Positions 1 through 9,300 of a stretch of 31,283 nt of DNA are shown here, one piece after another. Under the pieces are notes generated by a model. It was not told the DNA's origin. It worked only from the letters and a program-made list of their open reading frames with translations, and made no database searches. The translations under genes and the position numbers were made by a program. This DNA is from DATAQC01 sp038238185. GTDB taxonomy: Bacteria; Actinomycetota; Acidimicrobiia; Acidimicrobiales; AC-14. Location of the stretch: assembly GCA_038238185.1 (NCBI GenBank), contig JBBRXY010000033.1, positions 1 through 31,283 of the forward strand. The letters run 5' to 3'. The first letter of the stretch is position 1; every line of letters begins with the position of its first letter.

Positions 1-123
1 CAGTGTCCCGGCATGGATCCCCAGATCGTCAGCAACCTGGCGAATGGACCGACCAGTCTCCAGGACGACTCGAACGGAGCCCTCCCGAAAGTCTCGGTCG
101 TACTTCCTTCGTTGCTCTGGCAT
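1..123 (-). CDS. IS3-family transposase OrfA, N-terminal 41 residues (cut by window edge)
   Basis: The minus strand encodes a protein beginning MPEQRRKYDRDFREG and continuing through VRVVLETGRSIRQVADDLGI to the edge. This is the usual N-terminus of the small OrfA protein of IS3/IS911-type elements: a basic start, an FREG-type turn, then a helix-turn-helix (roughly residues 25-41) that binds the element ends. OrfA is normally about 90-110 residues and is fused to the DDE transposase OrfB by programmed frameshifting; neither the rest of OrfA nor OrfB is in the window. The start at 123 is supported by an AAGGAG ribosome-binding site five bases upstream. Expression and activity cannot be judged from this fragment. 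Confidence 0.75.
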   Translation of the reverse strand, partial: MPEQRRKYDRDFREGSVRVVLETGRSIRQVADDLGIHAGTL

Positions 124-170
124 CGCATCTCCTTACGCGATGCCTCCACGGAAAGGGGGGATGCCCAACA
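1..170 (-). mobile_element. IS3-family insertion sequence, left end only
   Basis: This is the terminal part of an insertion sequence that continues off the left edge of the window. On the minus strand it reads from a tip beginning TGTTGGGCATCC (base 170 downward) through a short leader into a transposase gene starting at 123. A TG...CA boundary is typical of IS3-family ends. Homology of the adjacent VOC reading frame resumes immediately after base 170, which independently supports the boundary. The other terminus and any target duplication lie outside the window, so the exact tip is inferred. Confidence 0.6.
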
Positions 171-544
171 CCGCCGTGCTTGACGCCAAGGAGCGCATGC
201 GCATGCCGGCGCCCGAGGACAAGATCGGCCACGCCGAGCTCGAGATCGGTGACTCGGTCGTTATGCTCGCCGACGCGTCCCCCGACATGGGCCACAAGGG
301 ACCGAGGTCGCTGGGTGGCTCGCCGGTCTCGATCATGGTCTACGCCGAGGACGTCGACGCAACCTTCGCCAAGGCGCTCGAGGCCGGCGCCACCGAGCAG
401 CAGCCGCTGGAGGACAAGTTCTACGGAGACCGCTCCGGCTCGTTCGAGGATCCCTGGGGGCACATCTGGCACGTCGCCAGTTACATCGAGGACGTGTCGC
501 CCGAGGAGATGGCCAAGCGCGTGGCGGCGATTGGCGGCGGCTGA
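161..544 (+). pseudogene. VOC-family (glyoxalase/bleomycin-resistance-like) protein, 5'-truncated
   Basis: The reading frame encodes the C-terminal three quarters of a PhnB/glyoxalase-type VOC protein. It includes RMRMPAP, KIGHAELEIGDSVVMLAD, SIMVYAEDVDATFAKAL and FYGDRSGSFEDPWGHIWHVA, all familiar from this family; the GHIWHVA strand carries a typical metal or ligand position. Intact members are about 140-160 residues and start with a first beta strand and helix (a YHTVTPYL-like segment) that is absent here. Family similarity begins near LDAKERMR at about base 176, just after the insertion-sequence tip. An in-frame ATG at 161 with a GGAAAGGGGGG run before it could still permit translation of a 127-residue stub, but half of the first VOC motif is missing and function is unlikely. 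Specific substrate unknown. Confidence 0.7.
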
Positions 545-590
545 GAAGCGGTTCCAGCCAGCGTGAGCCGCGGCATCCCCGGATAGCACG

Positions 591-611
591 CCGCACCGAT
601 CGACGGTGCGG
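591..611 (+). terminator. GC-rich hairpin downstream of the VOC remnant
   Basis: A perfect 8-bp stem, CCGCACCG and CGGTGCGG, flanks a 5-base loop and is followed by a weakly T-containing stretch (TTGCCGTT). It lies 47 bases after the VOC stop codon. Position and shape fit a transcription terminator, but the T-tract is poor. Confidence 0.4.
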
Positions 612-888
612 TTGCCGTTCGGCCGCGCCAGATCGCTGACCCGAGGGGACCCGCACGCCGATTCCGTCGCGCGTCCAGCTCGGGATCGCGCCGGCTGCGC
701 CGGCGAGAGTTGCTACGCCCGGAACGGCACCTTCGGGGTAGTGCTTGACCTGACGCCGGCCGCCGCACCCGAGATCCGTTCCTCTGTTCCTGGGATAGCT
801 ACCGTAGGCACGACCGCGTAGTGCTCCGTCGACGGTGGCCGAGCTCGGTCCGACAACGCGAAGATCGAGATCAGGGACATGCGACTCG
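612..888. other. Intergenic stretch without recognisable gene
   Basis: I see no reading frame with family features on either strand here. The open frames are arginine-rich and composition-driven. A short hairpin-capable run (GCCGG, 5-base loop, CCGGC) occurs near 690-705. The promoter of the downstream helical-repeat gene should lie near 835-885, but no clear -35/-10 pair was found. Confidence 0.4.
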
Positions 889-1416
889 ATGAACGAGACG
901 TTTGAGGCGATGCTGGCCGGGGGCCATCCCAACTCGCTCGGGCGCACGGTCGAGGTCGTCGACCTGGTGCTGGCGGACCGGGACAGACTCGCCGAGCTGT
1001 TCCAGTGCTACTTCAGCGCCGACGAGGTCGTCCGGCTTCGGGTCTCCAGCGCGATGAAGCGGGTGACGATCGCCCACCCCGAGTGGACGATGGGCCTCAT
1101 GGACCGACTGCAGGGCGAGATCGCAGCGATCGATCAGGCGTCGACCAAGTGGACGCTGGCCCTGGTGTTCGACCTAACCCGTACGCTTCTGAGCGACGTG
1201 CAGCGGGCCCGGGCCGTCGACATCATGCAGCACAACGTCGCGACCCACGACGACTGGATCGTGCTCAACAACTCGATGAAGGTCCTGGGCGCCTGGGCCT
1301 ATGACGACGACGAGCTGCGGAGGTGGCTCCGACCCCAGCTCCAACGACTCACCAAAGACCCGCGGAAGTCCGTCGCGTCCAACGCTCGCAAGGTGCTGTC
1401 GCGGCTCGACTCCTGA
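889..1416 (+). CDS. Conserved hypothetical helical-repeat (HEAT-like) protein
   Basis: This encodes a 175-residue protein beginning MNETFEAMLAGGHPNSLG. It is rich in amphipathic helices with HEAT-like patterns, for example DEVVRLRVSSAMKRV, HPEWTMGLMDRL, ARAVDIMQHNV and the C-terminal DPRKSVASNARKVLSRL. Such short scaffolds usually mediate protein contacts and carry no catalytic residues; I recognise the sequence type as a conserved bacterial hypothetical but know no assigned role. An upstream GTG at 835 would add 18 poorly conserved residues; ATG 889 is preferred because the recognisable family sequence starts there, although the upstream AGGGA is weakly spaced. No signal peptide or membrane segment is present, so it should be cytosolic. 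Flanking genes are remnants and give no functional hint. Confidence 0.7.
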   Translation: MNETFEAMLAGGHPNSLGRTVEVVDLVLADRDRLAELFQCYFSADEVVRLRVSSAMKRVTIAHPEWTMGLMDRLQGEIAAIDQASTKWTLALVFDLTRTLLSDVQRARAVDIMQHNVATHDDWIVLNNSMKVLGAWAYDDDELRRWLRPQLQRLTKDPRKSVASNARKVLSRLDS

Positions 1417-1497
1417 ACATCGGAACCCCCTGCGATCGACCTCCCCTGATTGCCCCCGACCGCCGGCCGTGGGTCACAAGGTCGTCCGTCAAGGCAT

Positions 1498-1534
1498 GGG
1501 CGCTCCGCGAGCCCCGAGGGGCACGAGGGCGCCC
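1498..1534 (+). terminator. Possible terminator of the helical-repeat gene
   Basis: GGGCGCTC at 1498-1505 can pair with GGGCGCCC at 1527-1534 (one G-T wobble), enclosing a second small GCCC/GGGC hairpin. It lies about 80 bases after the stop at 1416. No T-tract follows, so this is a weak call. Confidence 0.3.
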
Positions 1535-1599
1535 ATAACGTCCGCCGACGCCGCCGGTCGCTACCCATCCGAAAATGCCGGCGGCCGGGCGTTGAACAG

Positions 1600-2059
1600 C
1601 GACGCAGGGACATCCGGTATCGGCCGGGAGAGTGGTGGCGGGCCTGCCTCCGGCAGGGGGTGCAAGCGGCTGCCAGCCGTTCAGCGGGTCGTACGTCCGA
1701 GCGTCGATGCCGGAATCCGAACGCCCCATCAGGTCGTCCCAGCCGTCACCATTGAAGTCGCCGACGGCGGTGGTCCGGTAGTTCGTCGGAAGTGTCCAGC
1801 TCGGCGAGACCGGCGAGAAATCGCCCCAGTCCGACAGGATGTGGGGGGCATCGGCACACGTACCCATCTGGAGGTCGAGCTCGTAGATGTGCTCGCCGTC
1901 GAAGGCTCGAGCGACGACGTCGGCGGGGCCGGCACCGGTGAAGTGGCCGGTGCGAATCGTGGAGTAGCACAGGGCCTGGTTCCAGCTGGTGGTGCTGCGG
2001 TTGGAGCGTGCGGCGATGGGCTTGCCGGTCGCGAGCCACCGACGGCCCGCCGACGACGG
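1600..2059 (-). pseudogene. FG-GAP/VCBS-repeat protein fragment
   Basis: On the minus strand an open frame without its own start encodes at least two FG-GAP/VCBS-like units. One contains YSTIRTGHFTGAGPADVVAR; the other contains YRTTAVGDFNGDGWDDLMGR and then YDPLNGWQPL. The DFNGDGWDD segment is a typical calcium-binding FG-GAP loop. Such repeats form beta-propellers in secreted or surface proteins of several hundred residues; this piece has no signal peptide, no start codon and no C-terminal end. It begins directly after, and in the same frame as, the TGA stop of the phosphatase gene ending at 2060. Below about base 1660 the frame loses family character. I read it as a decayed remnant of a larger surface-protein gene; its lower boundary is approximate. 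Confidence 0.6.
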
Positions 2060-3220
2060 TCAATCCGGAACGGGACCGGCGCGGGATGACGCCAGGACCA
2101 GGACGGCGATGTCGTCGACGATCGGCCCGCCGTTGGCGTTCTCCACGAAGGCGAGCAGGTCGTCGAGGCTGGCCTCGTCCACGGGCCTGTCGTCGAGCCC
2201 TGAGCACCACTGCTCGATCCGGTCGACGCCCAGGCGCTCGGGGGCGCCGACCCGCACATGTCCCTCGAACAGGCCATCGGTGAACATGAGCAGGGTCCAA
2301 CCGTCGGGAAGGTCGAAGACCATCGGATCGCCGAGCTGGTCGTCGGAGAAGAGGCCGAGTGGCGGGCAGGTGTCGGCGACGAGCGTTCGGGCGTCACCGC
2401 CGGCGAGGAGGACCGGAAGCGGATGACCGGCCGACAGAAGGGCGACCCGCCGGTGGTCGGCGCTCACCAAACCCGTGGTCATGGTGACGAACAGCTCAGC
2501 GGGAGGCCGGCTGGTGGCGAGGACCTGCGCACAACCCCTCAGCCACGCCGAGGGGTCGTCGCCGGTGAGGGCAAGAGCGCGCCAGCCGGCTCGAAGGCTG
2601 GCTCCCACCGCGGCGGGGACGGCGCCATGGCCGCTGACGTCGCCGATACAGAACCCGACGTTTCCGGCCGGGGTGATGGCGACGTCGAGGAAGTCACCCC
2701 CGAGCAGGAGCCGCTCTTCGCCTGGTTCGTACCGACTCCGGACCGTCATTCCCGATGGTGCCGCGAGATGGGGCAGCAGGCCCGCTTGGAGGCTGCCGCT
2801 CAGCTCGACGGCCTGACTGATGCGGAGCACCCGCTCGGTGATGTCGGCGACGCATCCCACCGTGCCCGTGACGTCTCCTTCGTCGTCGAGGATGACCGAT
2901 CCCCGACCCTGCAACCAGTGCACCGAGCCGTCCGGCCATACCACGCGATGCTCGACGTCGTAGTCCGACTTGGCGGCGACGGCCCCCTGAACCTTGGCCA
3001 TGACGGCGGGGCGATCGTCGGGGTGGAGCAGGGACTGGTACGTCTCGAAGGTACCGTCGAAACCGCCAGGCTCGACGCCGAAGATGGCCTCGAGCTGCTC
3101 GTCCCAGCGGATCGCTCCGGTGGCCATGTCCCAGCGCCACGTTCCCAGCCTCCCGGCGGCGAGGGCGAGGCGGAGCGTGTCGTCGACGAGTTGGTCGAGC
3201 GGCCTAAGCACGTTGGACAT
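2060..3220 (-). CDS. PAS-domain SpoIIE/PP2C-type serine phosphatase
   Basis: A 386-residue cytosolic phosphatase. A PAS domain occupies roughly residues 20-130 (GTWRWDMATGAIRW, LHPDDR, HWLQGRGSVI, VADITER). The PP2C catalytic domain (SpoIIE/RsbU subfamily) spans roughly 140-378. The metal-binding acidic residues are present: D176 in GGDF, D194 in GDVSGHG, D315 in FTDG and D370 in VDDIAVLVL. These enzymes use two Mn or Mg ions to remove phosphate from serine or threonine, often on anti-anti-sigma factors, with the sensory domain controlling activity. The ATG at 3220 is supported by GGAGGAG about eight bases upstream. The gene is divergent from the giant Ser/Thr kinase at 3382 with 161 bp between starts, so kinase and phosphatase may share substrates or oppose each other. 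No STAS or anti-sigma partner gene is nearby. Substrate is inferred, not shown. Confidence 0.9.
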   Translation of the reverse strand: MSNVLRPLDQLVDDTLRLALAAGRLGTWRWDMATGAIRWDEQLEAIFGVEPGGFDGTFETYQSLLHPDDRPAVMAKVQGAVAAKSDYDVEHRVVWPDGSVHWLQGRGSVILDDEGDVTGTVGCVADITERVLRISQAVELSGSLQAGLLPHLAAPSGMTVRSRYEPGEERLLLGGDFLDVAITPAGNVGFCIGDVSGHGAVPAAVGASLRAGWRALALTGDDPSAWLRGCAQVLATSRPPAELFVTMTTGLVSADHRRVALLSAGHPLPVLLAGGDARTLVADTCPPLGLFSDDQLGDPMVFDLPDGWTLLMFTDGLFEGHVRVGAPERLGVDRIEQWCSGLDDRPVDEASLDDLLAFVENANGGPIVDDIAVLVLASSRAGPVPD

Positions 3221-3275
3221 CGCGCCGCTCCTCCGTCTTGGCCAGTCGCAGGCCCATCGGTGGCCTGACGATCAG

Positions 3276-3281
3276 ATCATA
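3276..3281 (-). promoter_or_regulatory. Candidate -10 element for the PP2C gene
   Basis: The minus strand reads TATGAT, one base off the TATAAT consensus, about 55 bases before the phosphatase start. No convincing -35 lies at 16-18 bases, so the sigma factor is uncertain. Confidence 0.4.
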
Positions 3282-3381
3282 CGACTCCCGGGCCGTATTC
3301 GGACCTCAAGTTCCGACGATGAGATGCCGATGATTCCTCTGGGGCCGGTCAGGATCGCCGCGCCCGAGGGAGAGATACGGG

Positions 3382-6300
3382 ATGGACGCCACCGAAGCCG
3401 ACGAGCTCCCCTTCCTCGCCGGCCGGTTCCGCGCCGAGCGACTGTTGAAGCGGGGCCAGGGAGTCGATACCTGGCTGGCTGTCGACGAAGGCGACGGCGA
3501 CCGCCCGGTGGTGCTGAAGACCGTCGCCGCGACCGGCGTGTCCCCCTCGACCCGGGCCCGGCTCGAACACGAGGCTCAGGTTCTCGCTCGTCTCGAGACG
3601 CCGACGTTCCGGCCTCTCGTGGCCTGGGGTCGTCACGGCGACGCCTTGTTTCTCGTGCAGCCGTTCGTGGCGGGTGTCTCGCTGCAGCAGCGCCTGGCCT
3701 CTGGCCCGCTCAGCACCACCTCCGCTCTGCGGGTGGGGATCGACGTCCTGTCCGACCTGGGAATGGCTCACGAACAGGGTGTCCTGCACCGTGACGTGAA
3801 ACCGACGAACGTCATGGTCGACCGCGACGATCAAGTGCGCCACGCCGTGCTGATCGACTTCGGCCTGGCCAAGAGCGCCGGCCTCGACCCGTCGGTGCGT
3901 GACGAGCCCGTGGGAACCGCCCGCTACATGGCCCCCGAGGCGTCCGGCCTCCTCGACGTGGGCGCTGATGAGCGCGCCGACCTCTACTCCTTCGGTGTCC
4001 TGCTGTTCGAGTGCCTGGCCGGGCGGCCGCCGTTCGATGGTTCGACCGTCGGCGAGGTCCTCCGTGAGCATCTCACCACCCCGGCCCCACCGCTGCGGAG
4101 CCTCGGGGTGGTGGTGCCCCGGGCCCTCGACGAGGTGGTGGCCCGCCTGCTGCGCAAGGACCCGGGCGAGCGTTACCAGTCGGCCGATGCCGCCCTTTTC
4201 GACCTCGAGCAGATCGCCGCGGCCCTCGATCAGGGCACGGCCGACCCCCAGGTGACCGCCGGGCTCCACGATCGGCGCATCGCACTCACCGAGGCCGCTT
4301 TCGTGGGCCGGACCTCGGAGTTGGCCACGCTCGCCGCACTTCTCGCCGAGGCGGGACGGGGGCGGGGAGGGTTGGTGCTCATGGAGGCGGAGTCGGGCGG
4401 GGGCAAGACCCGCCTGCTCGACGAGTTGGCCCTCGAGGTGGGGCCGGCGGCGTGGACGCTTCGAGGCCAGGGAGTCGACCAGGCGGCCCAGCGTCCGTTC
4501 CAGCTTCTCGACGGCGTTGCTGCGGGCATCCTGGCCGCAGCCGCCCAGGATCCTGCCGAAGTGAATCGCCTCCGGCATCGCCTGAACGATCGGAGTGAGT
4601 CGGTGGTCGCCGCCCTGCCCGTCCTGGGCGCGGCCCTCGGGTACACCGACCGCGACGAGCTCGGTCCCGAGGACTACGGCGAGGTGCGCAGCGTCGAAGC
4701 CCTTCGTGCCCTCCTCGACGCGCTGGGCGAACCCGGGCGTCCCGCCCTGGTCCTGCTCGACGATTGCCAGTGGTCCGACGGCCTCACCGCCCGCCTCCTC
4801 GCACGCTGGAACGAGCGGTCGGACGGCTTGGGCCACGTGCTGGTCGTGGCCGCGTTCCGCTCCGAGGAGGTAGGTCCCGGCCACGCCCTGCGCGCCCTGC
4901 GGTCCCGCGCCGCCATCACTCTCGGGCCCTTCGATCCTGCCAGTGTGGGCCTCCTGTGCACGTCGATGGCCGGGGCGCTCCCAGCCGAGGCCCTCGACGC
5001 CGTCGTCCACCTGGCCGAGGGAAGCCCGTTCATGGCCTCCGCGGTACTGCGGGGCATGGTGGAGTCCGGTGCCCTGCGGTGGGTCGACGACGCCCTGGTC
5101 GGGCCTGCCGATCAGGGTACCGACGGCTCCTCGCAGGACAACACCTCGACGGCCGCCGGGGGATGGCAGATCGACCCGGGGGCAATGGCTGCCGTGCAGA
5201 CCTCTCGACGGGCGGCGTTGTTCCTCGTGCGTCGCCTCGAGCTCCTGACGCCCGACGTGCTCGAGCTACTGGGCGTGGGAGCAGTCTTGGGCAAGGAGTT
5301 CGATCTGGGTCTGGCCTCGGAACTGTCCGGGCGATCGGCGGCCGACGCGACAGTTGTCCTGGAAGAGGCTCGGCGCCGGCGCATCCTGTGGGTCGATGAG
5401 GCCACGGGGCGTTGCACCTTCTGCCACGACAAGCTGCGGGAGGCTCTCCTCACCCGACTGTCGGCCGACGAACGCGGCGACCTGCACCGGCGGGCGGCCC
5501 GTCGACTCGAAGAGACATCGCCCGATCGCGTCTTCGAGCTGGCCTACCACTACGACGCCGGCGGCGAGGGGGCCCGGGCGCTCGACTACGCCCTGCGGGC
5601 GGCCGAGGCAGCCCGCCCCCAGCACGCCCTCGAGGTGGCCGCCGCCCACTACCGGGTGGCTGAACGGTGGGCCGGCACTGCCCCAGGCTCGGGCCCCGCT
5701 GGCGCCGCTGGCACCGCCTCGGGCCCAGCAGGTACTGGTGCCGACCGCGCCACCCGTGCCCGCATCGCCGAGGGCTTCGGCGACGTGCTCGTGCTCCAGG
5801 GTCTGTATGCCGAGGCCGTCACCCGCCTCGAGGAAGCGCTCAGGCTCAACTCCGACCGGGTGGCCCGTGTCGGCATCGAGGGCAAACTCGGCGATCTCGC
5901 CTTCAAGCGGGGCGACCCTCTGGCCGCCCGCAATTGGCTGGAGGGGGCGCTGCGCCACCTCGGCCGGTGGGCTCCCCGGCGCACCCCCGCGTTCCTGGTG
6001 GCACTGCTGTGGGAGGTCGTCGTGCAGGCCGTCCACACCATCGTCCCGAGGCTGCGCCACCGCCGGCGGCCCGAGAGGGGCGACGAGGACTTCCTCGCCA
6101 TCCGCATCTACAGCCGCCTGGCCTACGTCTACTGGTTCCACAGCGGCAAGATCACCTGTGGCTGGGCCCACCTGCGGGAGATGAACCTGGCCGAGCGCTA
6201 CCCCCCAACCTCTGCGTTGGCCCAGGCGTACTCCGAGCATGCTCCGGTCACCACCATGGTGCCGTGGTACCGGCGGGGAATTGTCTACTCCCAGCGATCA

Positions 6301-9300
6301 CTGGCGATCCGTCGGGAGCTCGGCGACCTGTGGGGCCAGGGCCAGTCCCTGCACTTCTATGGCGTCGTCCTCTATGCCGCGACTCGCTACCGGGAGTGCA
6401 TCGACACCTGCCGGGAGGCGATCCGCCTCCTCCGGCGCACGGGCGATCGATGGGAGGAGCACACTGCCGCCGAGCACCTGGCGTACTGCCACTACCGCCT
6501 CGGAGAGCTGGACAAGGCGGTCGAGCTGGCCCGGCACCTCCACACCTCTGCCGTCGACATCGGCGACTCGGCCGCGGCCGGCATCAGTTTGAGCGTGTGG
6601 TCGAAGGCGTCGGGCGGGCAGGTTCCGGCCGACCTGGTGGCCACCGAGTTGGCTCGCGGGAACGAGGACGCCCATACCGCCACCGAGGTGCACATGGCCG
6701 AGGCCGTCCGTCTTCTCGGCGCCGGGTTGGTCGACGACGCCGTTGTCGTGCTGGACGCGGCCGTCGGTATCGTACGGGGGGCCGGCCTTCGTCAGGAGTA
6801 CGTGGTGCCCGTGTACCCGTGGCTGGCCACCGCCCGCCGCCTCCAGGCCGAGGCGGTGCCCACCGTCGCCGTCGCCGAACGGAAGAAGGCGGTGGCCCTG
6901 GCCGTGAAGGCAGCGGCGCGGGCCTACCGACTGGCTCGCCACTACCGCAACAACTTGCCCCATGCCTTACGAGAGCAGGCTCTGGCCGCAGCATTGGATG
7001 GAAAACCGGCGCGGGCCCGGCGCCTGTTGGCCCGCAGCCTGGCGGTCGCCCAGGGCCAGGGCGCCCGCTACGAGCACGCCCTCACCGTCGAGGCCGGGGC
7101 ACGCCTGGGTGTGGCACTGGGATGGGACCAGGCGCCCGACGCGGTGGCCGACGCCGGTGCCCGTGTGGCCCTGCTCCTGCCTCGCGGGGAGGAGGGTGCC
7201 GGCCCGGTGAGCGCCGGCGAGCCGGCCAGCCTGGACCTCACCGACCGCTTCGCCAGCCTGCTCGAGGTGAGTCGCACGATCGGGTCGGCACCCTCGACGG
7301 AGGCGGTCTGGGATGCCGTCCGCCACGCCGCCCTCAACGTGTTGCGGGGCGAGCGCTGCTACGTGGTAGCCGTCGACGACGCCAACGCCGATCTCACGAC
7401 GCTGTCGGGTGACGGCCTGGGTGAGGTGAGCCAACACCTGGTCGCCCAGGCGATTGCGTTGAACGGTCCCGTGGTGTCCGACGAGGAGTCCGACAGCGTC
7501 ACTCAGAGCATGGTCATGTCGGGCGTGCGCTCGTCGCTCTGCGCGCCCATTCGCTGTGAGGACCGGATCGTGGCGTGCTTCACCGTGACCCACCGGCAGG
7601 TGGGCGGCTTGTTCGGCGACGAAGAGGTGCAGCTGGCCGAGTTCATCGCCACGCTGGCGGGAGCGGCGCTGGAGCACGTGGCGGGCAGCGAGGCCCGGTA
7701 CCGCTCCCTGGCGCTCAACTCGACCGACGTGGTCACCATCGTCGATGCCTCGGGTGCCATCACCCACCAGAGCTCGTCGGTCAGCCGGGTGTTCGGCTTC
7801 GAGGCGGCCGAGCTGGTGGGCCAGAGCTTTGCCTCGTGGTTGCACCCCGCCGACGCCCAGAACGTCGTCACCCTCCTCGACGTGGCCGCCCGTGGCGCGG
7901 CCGGCGGTAGCGCCCTGGTGCACTGCCGGCTTCGTCACCAGGACAACTCCTGGCGTCACGTCGAGACGGCGGTCAACAATCTCCTGCACGACCCCGGGGT
8001 CCGGGGCCTGGTGCTCAACACCCGCGACGTGAGCGACCGGGTGGCGCTGGAGACCGAGTTGCGCGACCAGGCCTGGCACGACGGGTTGACGGGATTGGCC
8101 AACCGGGCTCTGTTCACCGACCGGGTCAACCACGCCATCGCCCGTCAGTCGCGTGCGGGCTCGCCGCTGTCGGTGCTCTTCCTCGACCTCGACGACTTCA
8201 AGACGCTGAACGACACCATGGGCCATGCCGCCGGCGACATCGTGCTCGGCGGCGTGGCCCGCCGGCTGGAGGCGTGCGTCCGTCCGGGTGACACCGTGGC
8301 CCGCTTCGGCGGCGACGAGTTCGCCATCCTCCTCGAGACCGCAGGCCAGGACGAGGCCGAGCGGGTGGCCGAGCGGGTATTGGTGCAACTGGCCGAGCCC
8401 ATTCAGGTGCTGGGTCGCGACGTCCAGGTGCGGGCGAGCGTCGGCGTGGCCGTGGTCGCCACCGTCGGCGACACAGCAGGCTCGGTCGACGACCTGTTGG
8501 GCAACGCCGACGCGGCCATGTACGTGGCCAAGACGAAGGGCAAGAACCGCTACGAGGTCTTCGAAGCACGGATGCGCACGGCCGCAGTCGAACGATCGGG
8601 CCTGCGCACCGACCTGGGCTGGGCCCTCGAACGGGGCCAGCTCGAAGTGCACTACCAGCCGGTGATCGACATCGTGAGCGGCGCCATCGCCGGTTTCGAG
8701 GCCCTGCTGCGATGGCACCATCCCCGCCGAGGCCTGCTCCTGCCCGGCGAGTTCATCGACCTGGCCGAGGAGTCGGGGCTCATCGTGCCCATCGGTTCGT
8801 GGGTGCTGGGCGAGGCGTGTCGCCAGGCCCGGACGTGGACCGATGCCTACGGCGGCGAACGCCTGACCATGGCCGTCAACGTGTCGGCCCGCCAGCTGCA
8901 CGACCCCGGGCTGGACGCGGCGGTGTCGGACGCTCTGGCCGCTTCCGGAATCGACCCGGCGGCGCTGGTGCTGGAGATCACCGAGAGCGTGACCGTGGCC
9001 GACACCGACGTGACCATCGCCCGGTTGCGCGCCCTGAAGGATCTGGGCGTCGGTATGGCCATCGACGACTTCGGCACCGGGTACTCGTCGCTCCGCTACC
9101 TCCGGCGGTTCCCGGTCGACCTCCTCAAGATCGACCAGTCGTTCGTGGCCGGTGTCGGCTGCAATCCCGAGGACAGCGCCATCGTGTCGAGCGTGATCGG
9201 CCTGGCCCACACCTTTGGGCTCGGCGTGGTGGCCGAAGGAGTGGAGACGGTGGAGCAGCTGGAGGCGTTGACCCGGTTCGGCTGCGACTTCGCCCAGGGG

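Noticed and set aside
606..821. A 71-codon plus-strand frame between the VOC remnant and the helical-repeat gene
   Set aside because: No ribosome-binding site, no family features, and it overlaps the hairpin at 591-611.
1550..1585. Inverted repeat GCCGCCGG / CCGGCGGC with a 20-base loop
   Set aside because: Such GC-only arms are frequent by chance in this composition, and no T-tract or gene end makes it a convincing terminator.
2258..3268. A 336-codon plus-strand frame over the phosphatase
   Set aside because: Antisense shadow of the PP2C gene, whose metal-binding motifs are all present on the minus strand.
3349..5010. A 553-codon antisense frame over the kinase and ATPase part
   Set aside because: Same composition effect; no recognisable domain, and the sense strand carries the kinase and Walker motifs.
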